NCBI GenBank assembly: GCA_002395405.1
Contig: DGWX01000058.1
Span: 1,243 to 56,168 of the forward strand
Length of the DNA: 54,926 bases
Reading direction: 5' to 3'
From: Christensenella sp. UBA4247
Lineage (GTDB): Bacteria; Bacillota; Clostridia; Christensenellales; CAG-1252
Under the pieces are notes generated by a model, which searched no databases, was not told the DNA's origin, and saw only the letters and a program-made list of their open reading frames with translations. The first letter of the stretch is position 1; each line of letters begins with the position of its first letter. This document shows, piece after piece, positions 22,501-34,500 of the stretch. The translations under genes were made by a program, and so were the position numbers.

Positions 22501-25500
22501 TCGAACCTTTACGAAGCGTACTTCCTCGGCGCGGCGACCTCTCTCGGCGAAAATATCTTTAACAATACGATGAGCGTTGCCGGCGGAGCGGAGCGAGATT
22601 TCGGCGCGTTCGGTCCGTCCACGACGTATATGCTCGATTACTTTGGCGAAAGCGGCGTAGGCTACAATGCTTCCACTTCGATCAATTGCTTCAATTATAC
22701 GATCGTAAACGGAACGTCCATTCGCATCGATTCGATCAAAGATCACGTTTGCAATGCGAACCACAAGGTCATCAATATTCCCAACGCGATCGACGGACTC
22801 CCCGTAAACTACCTCTCCGATTCGCTGTTCAGCGGATTGACGACCTTGGAAGAGGTAACGCTCCCCGATACGATCTCTCAGATCAACGACGGCCTCTTCG
22901 ATAAGTGCAGCTCGCTTCGTTCGATTCGGATCCCCTCGTCCGTTACGACGATCGGAAAGAACGCGTTCCGCAACTGCGTCTCGCTCGAAAAAATCGTTAT
23001 GTCGTCGAACGTTTACTATATCGGTTCGTACGCCTTTATGAACTGTCACGGATTGAAAGAGGTCGTGATCCCGAATTCGGCGTCCTTGTCCGAGGGTATG
23101 TTCTACGGTTGCAGCGGTCTCGTTACCGTTAAAATGCCGCAAAGAAATTCGATCCCGCAATACGCTTTCTACGGTTGCACCTCTCTTACTTCGCTCCTTT
23201 ATACGGCGAAAAACGGCGTTACGAGATCGGGTCTGTCCGAGTCCTTGCTGACCGTCGGTAATTACGCTTTCTACGAGTGTACTTCGCTCTCCGAGATCTT
23301 TACCGCGGATTCTTACGATTCCTTGCGTTCGGTGGGCGAAAAGGCGTTTGCGTACAGCGCGATCGAGAAATTTACGATGACCGCCGCTTTGACCTATCTC
23401 GGAAACGGTGCGTTTGCGGGTTGTACGAACCTCAGTTTGGACGACGACGGTTGCACGGCTTATAAGCTGGATTCCTCGGGCGAGATCATTTATCTGAACG
23501 AAACGATCCACGTTCAAAAGACGGAAGGTACTTCTTTCGATACGGGCAGTTTCAGTATCCACGATCCCGATATGCTCTTCCCGGATAACGGCGTTCTTTT
23601 GGAGGGCTATAACGGAAACGGAACGTATACGACCGCGACGAACTTCCATTACTCCAAGACCGGCAAAACGAGCTACCACGAGTTCAAGATGTATCGCATC
23701 CTTTATTCGGACGATCCGACTCGCGCAACGCAATTGATCTACGAAGATCCGAATACCGTCGGCTGGACTTATACGTGGGATCCTTCTTACGTGGAGAGCT
23801 TCCTGACCTTCGTTAAGAATCCGGACGGTTCGTACGTCGTTACGCCCGATAAGACCGTGTTCGACCAAGCGGGAAGCTATCTCGTTAAGATCCGCGAGCG
23901 TTACGCAAGCAAAACCGGCGGTATCGGCGGAACGGATCACGACTATCGTAACGTCTATCTCCGCTTTACGGTCGGGCAGGTCCTCGGCGCATGGTACGAA
24001 AACCTCGTTCCGGATGAAAACGGAGAAAATCCCGTTTCGCAGGGCGTCGTTGCCTTGAATACGGTCAATCCGGGCGCGGATAATTACTTTGCGAAAACGC
24101 CGGACGGTTACTTTAATTACACCGAGAAGACCGGTATGGTTTCCGTAAACTTCCAAAACCCCGTCTTTGCGCAAATGACGGGATCCTTGCGCGTTCTCTT
24201 CTCTACGACCGCGAATCCCAAAGATCCGACTACGGCGGAAGAGAGCGATTGGAGATCCTATATGCTCAGCCAGATCCGCAACACAAGCTTTACGCATAAC
24301 GTTGCGATCCATTCCGTTATCGCGACCAAGGGCGGTGATTTCGAGATCGCTTACGATTCCGATCTCGACGTTACGATTTCTTCCGAACAGGATTTCGTAC
24401 AAGACGAGGGACTGTCCGCGGATCGCAGAGCCGATTATCTCGGCGGATATATGCGCGTTCCGTTCTACGGAGTCGCAAAGATCATTCCGACTGCCACCAT
24501 TCTCGAAGCTTCGGCGGGGAATTATGAGGTTGCGGCGCTTGCGACCGTCAATTCGATCTCCGCGATGACGTTAAACGAAGCGTATTCGGCAGGCTACGTC
24601 GGAGAGGTTTCGGACAATAGAGTCTTAACTATGTACGGCGGCTTTACGATCGCTTACCTCTATTCGGCGGGCGTAATCGCCGGTTCGAACGTTAACATCT
24701 TCTTCGATACGGCCGTTTCTTCCGCCGTTGCCTTGCAATTGATCACGCTTTCCGAAGCGGACGTTAACAATCAATTCAAGATCGATTATAACGTCAGTCT
24801 TTTGAGGCAAACCTATAACGTTTACAGCGGAACGCTTTCGATCCAGTTCTATACGAACGGCTTTACGGAAATGCTCCTGCAGCGCTATATCAATATGAAT
24901 CCCTCTATGGCTAAGACTCAAAAAGGGTATTACAGCTTTGTTACGGCGCAATATAACGGCAGCACCATTACCGGAACGAGAGACAAGAGCGGCAAGCTGA
25001 CTTTCTATAACGACGAACTGTATGACGCCGTCGATTTGAAAATTACGAACAGCGAGGATATGGATAACCTCAGCCATATTCGCGTGCTTTACGAGTTCGC
25101 GCTCGAAGGTTGCGTTAATATCGAAAAGGCTTCCTTCGGAAAATGCGTAAACGACATCGGCGCGGGCGCGCTTCTGAATACGAACGGCATACAGGAAGTC
25201 GGTATCGACTCGTCGAACTCCTATTACGTTCTTTATAAGATAGACGAGAACGATCCCGAGTACGCCTTCTCGGGCGGCGGTCTCTATTTGCGTCAAAAAG
25301 ACGCATCGGGTAACAATACCGGCGCGTTGACGCTCGTTGCTTTCCTCGGAAGCAATACCGTAACCGAATTCAAACTCCCCGACGCTTGTACCGAGATCGG
25401 ATCGTACGCTTTCGCGAATAACAATAAGCTTACCAAAGTCGATTTGAACAACGTTACCAAGATCGGCGATTACGCCTTCTTGAATTGTACCGCGCTCAAA

Positions 25501-28500
25501 TATATGGAGCTCCCGGGCGATACTTCCGCGACCTCGAACAGTACGATCGGATCGTACGCATTTGCCGGATCGGGTCTGGAAAGCGTGTATTTCGAGAGAG
25601 GATTCAATAGCATCGATCACCTCGGCACCTCGATCTTCGGAGAAAGGGAAGTAACGGTCTATTATCGAAACAGCACAACTGCTTCCACGAGCGCGCTTGC
25701 GACTTACTGCAAAGAAAACGGACTTGAAATCGTTTACGTGACCTCTCTTTCGAACTTCGTGTACGAAACGGTTAACGGGAATGAGATCAAGATCAAGAAA
25801 TACGTTTCTTCCGGCACTTCGCTCCATTCGGTTACCGTTCCCACGATGATCGAGAACAAAAAGGTTACGCAGATCGGTGACGCGGCGTTTGAAGGCAATT
25901 CGTACGTCGTTACGATCTCTCTTCCCGCCACGATCGCTTCGATCGGTTCGTATGCTTTCCGCAATGCGTCGAACCTCGCCGAAGTTTACGTCAATTCCGA
26001 TCCCACGATCGGGGAAAGCATTTTCGACGGTTGCTCGTCTTCTCTCATCGTGTACGGTATGACGGCAAGTGATTTGAACGATTATTGCGACGAAGCGGGT
26101 ATTACCTTCAACCTCGGAACGACTTGGGGCTGCTTCCAGATCGCGGATACGCAGATCACCGTTTCGGGAAGCGTTATCAGCGGCGTTGCGATCAAAGGTT
26201 TGAACAATCACGTTTGCAATTCTTCGCATAAGAACCTGATCATACCCGAGGAGATCAACGGAAAACCCGTCATCGAGATCGCTCAAGGCGCATTCTGGTA
26301 TTACAGCCATAGATACGATCGCGCCGATACCACGCAGTATCAAGAGATCGAATCGATCACGTTGCCGAAATCCATTTTGAAGATCGGCACCTTTGCGTTC
26401 GCCGAGTGTAATCTCAAAGTGCTGCGCTTCCAGGATACGAATCTTGAAGAAGATATCGCCGACGATTACAGCTCGAAAGAGGGCGGCACGGCCACTCTGT
26501 ATTACGCGTTCGGAAACCTGACCGAGCTGACCGTTTATTCGTCCGATATGAGCGGGCGCGTGGAAAACTACTGCTCGTCGCGCGGAATCAACTTCGTTCG
26601 TGTTTCGAGACACCTTCTCCTTTCGAACGGAAACCCCGATCCCGATTCCGAGATCGAAGTTACCGATATCGGAGGCAGTTACGCCTTAACGTATTGGAAC
26701 GCTTCCGGTTACGGAACGACGAACTACGTCGTTCTCCCGGACACCTTGGACGGAAAGAAGATCACCGAGATCGCGAAATTCGCGTTCCAAAATTCTTCCG
26801 TTATCTCCGTTAAACTCGGAAAGTACGTGACCCGCGTGGCGGAGCATGCGTTCAACGAATGCGAAGATCTGAAAGTCGTGATTTTGCCGGAAGGCTTGAA
26901 GTCGATCGGCGACGGCGCCTTCGTAGGTTGCAGCTCGTTGACTTCGCTCTTTATCCCCTCATCCGTAACGGAGATCGGATCGAAAGCCTTTGCAGGTTGT
27001 AAGAATCTGTCGAATTTGCGCTTCCTCGGCGACGTTAAAACCATCGGGGCAGGCATTATAGACGAGATCCCCGTCAAGTACGGTTTCGAATCCCGCACCG
27101 TGAAGTTCTTGCAAATCCGCGAAAGCGCGACGACCCTCCGGTCGTACTTCCTGAATAAGTATCGTATTACGCCCACGATCGTCGAAACGATGAAAGTTTA
27201 TCGTCGCTGGGAAGAATGCTTCCTGTACGAAGTGGATGAAAAGACGAGCGAGGATACCGGAACCTTGACCTTTACGATCACCGGTATCAAAGATCATATC
27301 TGCCTGAACGGAGGACACGGAGAGATCTATATCCCCGAAACGATCGGCGACATCGGCGTAAGATCGATCGCTCCGAGAGCCTTTGCCGGAAACGGAACGA
27401 TCCGCTCGGTGAAATTCGAAGCCACGAGCGGCGTCCTTCGCGAGGTCGGGCTCGGCGCGTTTGCGAACTGCGCTCTCCTCGGCGAAGCAGATCTCGGCGC
27501 CGTTAATATCTTGGACAAAGAAGTGTTCAAGAATTGTTCGTTGCTCGCGTCCGTTACGATGACGCAGTATATGCATAGCATCGGGCAAGGAAACGAGAAC
27601 GTGGTCAGCGTCTTCCAAGGCTGCTATAACTTGAAAGAGATCAAGGGACTTACGGGCGAGGGAACGTATCTTGCTTCGAACGGTGTTTTGTATAAGAACG
27701 AGCGCGTGGGCGAGTGGACGGCGGTTTATATCTACGATCTGAACAGCACCGTTATCAACCTCGATCACGCGACCGAGATCGCGTCTTTCGCGGCGAATAA
27801 CGTTACCTTGAATACGATCAAAGTTCTGAACATAGGTCCGAATCTCAAAACGATAGACGCCTCCTTCATTAAGAAATTCACGAACCTCAGCGAGATCAAC
27901 GTTTCTTCCGCGCTTACGATCAAATCGCAGTCTAACGTAACGATCTCTGCGATCCTCTATTATCCGGCAGGGGTAACGGTCTCGCATTCGAGAGTAACGA
28001 TCGCGAAGAAGGAATTTACCGCACTCTCGAACTTTGTCTTCACCCTTACGGAGTATAACGGACAGTTGGGCGCGGAGGTTTCCGCTTCCGATTCCTTCAA
28101 AGCAGCTTCCGGCTATCCGATCACTTTGGTGTTGCCGCGTTACGGTTACGTGGACGGCGTTTGTTATGAGGTCGTCGGCGTAAAAGAAGAAGGCTTCAAG
28201 GACGTTCAAACCATTTCGCATATCGCGGCGCCGCGGGTCAAATATATCGGTGCGCGCGCGTTTATGAATTGCGGAAGTCTTTCGACCGTTGAACTGACGA
28301 ACGAGGGAAGTACGGAAGCGCTGACTTACGGCGTGATCGACGACGTGGAGATCATTTACGAAGACGCCTTCAAGGGCTGCGATACGCTCAGCACCGTCGA
28401 ACTCGGCAAAGCGCTGACCGCGATGGAAGGAAACCCCTTCGGCAGTTGCTCGAATATCGGCTATATTACCATCAGCGAGGATAATACCCGCTTCTCCACG

Positions 28501-31500
28501 AAGGTGGACGGAACGGAAGTCAGTATGATCCTCAGCAAAGATTCCGTTACCTTGTACGCTTCTTACGCAACGGGCAACGTCGTCGTACCGGACGGCGTGG
28601 TCAGGATCGAGAAGGGCGCTTTCAAAGGAACGGGCATTACCTCCGTCACCATTCCGACCTCCGTTCGTTTGATCGCGGCGGGTGCGTTTGAAGGTTGCTC
28701 CGATCTTAAGAGCGTTACCTTCTTGACCGAGAAAGCCGAATTCGGCTCCTTCCCGGAGGAAGAGGACGGAAAGATCCTGATCCCCGCGTCCGACGCGGCG
28801 GCGTACAGCTCGGTCTTTACTATCTTCGGCGTGGAAGGAACCGTTGCCGAGGATTACGCGCTCTCTTACGAGATCCCCTTCCGTCCCGTCGTTTCGACCG
28901 GTGCGATCACCTTCTCGAACGGCAGGATCGTTAAAGCGGACGTTGAAAAACTCGGAAAGGTCCTGATCGTTCCGACCGAGTATTACGAAGGGACGACGCT
29001 CGTTCCCGTCGAGTACATTAACGCGAACGCTTTCTACGGAGCGACTTCCGTTGAAGAACTGTACGTTTCCTTCCGCTTAAAAGAGATCGGAAAAGCGGCG
29101 TTTGCGGGAATGACGAATTTGAAAAAGGTCGTTCTTTTCGAAACGGCGGGCATTACGCAGAATTCCGCGATCAAGATCCTTGATAACGCTTTTGCGTACA
29201 GCTATTCGCTTGAAGAAGTCTTCATCGAAGGCGAGGGCGGGAATATGACTGTTGCTTCGAACGCGTTCAAGAAGAGCGGCGATAACCTTACGATCTATCT
29301 GCCCGCAGGAAACGAAAGCAAATTAAAGTCGGGCGGCGTTCTTTACGACGGAATCAAAGCCACGCAAGAAGTGACCGCGGCGTCTTGGATCGCAGTCAGA
29401 GCGTTGAATGCGAACGAAGCGGTCTTTACCGGCGTTACGTACAGCACCTATGCCGTTACCGAGCTTTATATCCCGTCTTACGTGTACGGAATGAAGATCG
29501 TGGGCGTGGAGATCGACAGAGATTCTTACGGCGCGAATATGACGGGCATCCGCAAGCTCTTCATTCCCGATACCGTTTCTTACGTTTCGGCGTACAGCTT
29601 CTCGATGACGCAGCTTGTCGAAGTCGTGATCCCCAAGACCGTTACGGACATCGGAGAAAGGGCGTTCTTTATCCAAGGAAACGCGACGGGAACCTTCGAC
29701 GTCTATCTCGAAGGCGAACCCACGTTCGGCGAAGCCGCTTTCGCAATGCAGAGCGGTTCGAACGGCGTGACTCGCATCCACGCCTCTTCCTTTGCGAGAT
29801 TGACCGAGTATCTTACGACATACTCGGCGTACAATTTCGAACTTTATAACGTCATTCCCGAGAAGTATCTCGAATACTCCGTCGTAAACGGCAGAGAGAT
29901 TTCGATCAACGGGCTGACGAACGCCGGCAAATCGGAAAGAGACGTGATCCTGCCGACCTATCTGCTCGGCAGAAAAGTCACGACGATCGGAAAGGGCGCG
30001 TTCAGCCACAATACCGTTCTCGAGTCTTTGCGTCTGCCGCAATATTTGACCACGATCGGCGATTATGCCTTTGTCGGAACCTTTGAGAATCTCGAAACCG
30101 TGGACGATTGCCCGATCTATTTCGAGAATCCGAATACGGCGGCGTTTACCGTTTCGCAAGAAGACGGGCTCCTCATTCTCCATAGCCGTTTCGTGGGAAG
30201 CACGTACGATTCGATCTACGCCGTCTTCTCCGTCCTTTACGATGATATCGGAGACGAGAGCGTCGTCAGCGGATTTACTCTCCCCGATTCCGTTACCTTT
30301 ATCAGCGAGGGCGCGTTTGCGGGCGCTTACAGCTTGCGTACGATTGGCGGTAACTCCTTCTTTACGCACGTAGGCTCGGTTATGCTCGTTCAGACAGCGA
30401 CGGACGAAAACGGTAATCAAGTCGAAGCGGAAGAAAAGACCGTCATTACCGTTCTCCGCTCGGCTACCGCCGTTACTTGGCCCACTCGCTTTAACGTGGA
30501 TCGCATCGGCGCGTATGCGTTCTACGGAGTGGATTCGCTTACCGAGCTTTCCACGATCCCGAACGAAGTATTGACGATCGGCGTAGGCGCGTTTGAAAAC
30601 TGTAAATCGCTGACTTCCGTCAATATGCCGGAATATCTATCCGAGATCTCTTCGCGCTTGTTCTTCGGTTGCGAGAGCTTGGAGAACGTCTATATTCCCG
30701 ACAGCGTAAACAGCATCGGGGCGCACGCGTTCGGCGGTTCCGGACTCTTGAGCGTAGAGCTTCCCGAACTCCTGTTTGAACTCGGCGAATCCGCGTTCGA
30801 GGGATGTAACGGTCTTACGAGCATTGATTTCACCGAGACGAACATTCGCGCGATCGGCAAGTACGCCTTCAAGGATTGCGCAAACCTGATGGAAGTGAAT
30901 CTCGGAACGGTTACGAATATCGGGGAAGGCGCCTTTATGGGAACGGGGCTTATTACGATCACGCTTCCCGGCGGCGTAACCGAGATCGCGCCTTCTCTCT
31001 TTGAGGGAGCGACCGAACTGAGAGAAATCAAGAGCGGCGCGATCACCGCGATCGGTGATTACGCCTTTAAGGGAACGAGCTCGCTTAAAGCGATCCCCGA
31101 TTCCGTTACGAATTACGTTAAGACCCTTGGAAGAGGCGCCTTTATGGAGAGCGGACTTGTTTCCGTTCGCATCCCGCAAGGCGTAACCGAGCTTCCCGAC
31201 GAGTGCTTTATGAACGCCAAGTATTTGACCGACGTAACCTTTACCTCGGCTCTGCGTACGATCGGCGCTTACGCATTCTACGGTTGTGACGGAACGATCG
31301 ACGTCAGTCATTATACTTCGATCGAAGTGCAGGGCGGCGTCGTAACCCTCGTGGACGACGCGACCGATCCCGATTCCGAGAGACGCGAAACGGTAAACGT
31401 TACGACGATCTCGGGCAATATATTCAGCACGGTCGTAAACGGCTATCCGATCCGTATGGTAGGCGATAAGATCGTCGTTAACAACCGTATGGTCGGTACG

Positions 31501-34500
31501 GCGTATGCTCACGAAGAAACCGGCGAATTGTATCGCGTGGCAACGGTGGGCGACCTGAAGATCGTCCTTGACAAGAGAGACGGGGAATACTTCCTCAAGA
31601 TTTCTCTTGCGGACGGCGAGAGCGCTTATATGACGGGCGCGAAACTGAACGTCAGCTTCGGTGTGCAAAAAGCGTCGCTCGGCATTCGCGTGTCCGAGAT
31701 CGGCGATTATGCTTTCGCCTATACTTCCATCGCTTCGGTCAACCTGACGGACAGCGTTGAGTCGGTCGGCGCATACGCCTTTGCTTACAACGATTACCTG
31801 CAAAGCGTATTGATCGGAAGCCGCCTCTCCTATCTCGGTGCGGGCGCTTTCCGCGGAACGCCGCTTCTCGGCGCGGTTGACGTCAGCAAGAAGAACACGC
31901 GCTTTATGAGCGACGATGATAAAGTTCTTTATATGCTGGACGAAGACAGCGGAAAATGGATCTTGAAGCTTTACCCCGCGGCGCGCATACCTTCCGGAAC
32001 GGATGGATCTTATACCGTCCCGAACTATGCGATCGGTATCGATGAAGGCGCCTTTGACAGCTGTCACTTGCGCCACGTCATCATAACGGACGGCGTTCAA
32101 TATATCAACGCGGGCGCGTTTAAGAACGCGGGCGAACTGGAAACCATCTTCTTCGACGCGGATATCGCGACCCTCGCGGACGACGTCTTCGAAGGAACGA
32201 ACGTTACGCTGGACGTTCCGATGTTCGGAAACTTAGAGAGCTACTGCGAGCGCAATTCCGTCTTGGATAACGAAACCAAATTTACTTATGTGACCCATAC
32301 TCCCAAGAGTTGCTTTACTTACGTTACGAGCGATACGACCGCCACGATCACTTCGCTTCGCGACGATTGCGCGCATAGCCACGAAGAAATCGTGATCCCG
32401 ACTTACATCGACGGCTGTAAAGTCGCCAAGATCGGCGAATTCGCTTTGTCCGATCGCGGCGTAAAAACGATCCTGCTTTCCGAATTCGTGGAAGAGATCG
32501 GAACGGGCGCGCTGTATGCGAATCCGATCGAGCAGATCGAGATCACGGGCGGCAGCGCGGAAGAAGAATCGGAAGACGCGGAGGGTAACGTAACGAATCT
32601 CCGTTCGACCTTTAACGACACCTTCCTCGTTCGCGAAACCTATGAAAACGGAGTCCTCTCCTATACCGAGTTTGTAAGCAAAGTGACGAATTCGATCCTC
32701 CTCTTTATCGGAGGGGCTGCGGACGTGTACGGTTTGCCCGATGAAATTACGACCGTCGGATACGGCGCGTTCAGAAACGCCGCTCTCCGCAAGCTGGACG
32801 TCTCCTCTGCGTTGACGATCGAAGAAGCGGCGTTTACGGGCGTTATCGCAAACGAGATCATCGGATTGACGAACGTGTTGTACGTCGGCGATTACGCCTT
32901 TAAGAACGCGCTCGGCATTACCTCTTTGGAATTCGGAAGCGAACTGTATCACGTCGGTATGGGCGCTTTCTCCGGCGCCTCGAATTTGACCGAGATCGCC
33001 TTTATGGACGGTGAAACGGGTGACCTTTCAAACGACAACGGTTACTATCACTTCGAAGGCGGCGTTCTCTTCGAGTATTCGGATGAAACGACCAAGAGCG
33101 TCAAGCTGCATACCGTTTTGCAATCGTACGTTACGTCGAACGTCGGAGAGATATTCCTCAGCCCGGTCGGATTCGCACATGAGGAAACGGCATACTCCGT
33201 AACATCCGTCGGAGCGTACGCCTTCGCGGGGCTTTCCTTCGCGAACGGAGTACTCGTCATTCCTTCCACGCAAGGCGAACTGACCGTTTATCAAGGCGCG
33301 TTCGATAACGCCTCCATTGCGGAGATCCATTTCGAAGGATTCGTTACCACGGGCGAGAAAGACGGCGTTTCCTTGTTTAACGGAAACACGGCGATCTATT
33401 ATCCGTACGGATCGGTCGGTATGGACAGGGCGCTTCATTCCGTAGCCCACGATAAGGCGATCAAGACCACCGCGAAAGACTTCCTCGTGTATCACGAAGG
33501 AACGATCGAAGGCGAAGAAGAGAACGGGGAGATCACCGTTACGGGCGTTACGAGCGCGTTCAGAATGAGAAATGCGGGCGTTCTCGTTATCCCCGTGTAT
33601 ATAAACGGAATGAAGGTAACGTCCGTCGGCGGCGTGGAGAACGGTTTCTCCGCGGGCGGTATAAGCTCTGTTACGATCCTTGATAACGTTACCTCGCTTG
33701 CGAGCGCAACGTTTAAGGATTGCACGGCGCTGCTTTCCGCCTCCGTCGGAAAAGGCATTACCGTGATCCCCGACGAGCTGTTTATGAATTGTACGTCTTT
33801 GAAGAACGTTTCGATGTCGGAAGACGTAACCAAGATCGGGAACAGCGCCTTCTATAACAATAGAAACCTCGAAGTTCTCCCCGTCGTTTTGAAACAGGGT
33901 AATAACTCGATGGTAAACGAGGTCGGTGATTACGCGTTCTACGGCTGCGGCAGTATGAAGCGTATCCAACTTTGGGGCGTGATGAGCGAATCGGGCAGCG
34001 AGCTTACGATCGGCGCTTACGCTTTCGCGGGCTGCAATAACAGCGCCTTCGATTTGATCAACATTCCTTCTCACGTTACTTCCATCGGAGAAGGCGCATT
34101 CTATTCCGATCCCGCTCGCCTCGCTTACTTCTTGATCGAAGACGAGCTTTGGAGAGATATCGGCGAAGGCCGTATGCAAGCGATCATCGACCGCGCGATC
34201 ACCACGCCGTCTGCGCGTATCTTGAATTTGAACGGAGCGGGCAACGTATCCGTAAAGGTCAGCGTTCCCTTGAATGCGGAGAACACCATTCGTTACTTCC
34301 GCGCGATCGATCCCGCAATGGAGCATTGGAGCATGTTTACTCCGATCTCCTCCTTCGATTACACTACGACGACGGATAATAGCGGTGAATCTTGCGTCCA
34401 AATCCGCTATATTAAGGACGATCAAACGACGAGGTCGTACGTGGCTTCGCAAAACGGAACGGTATATATCCCCGAATACGTGCAAGCGATGCCGGTTCGC

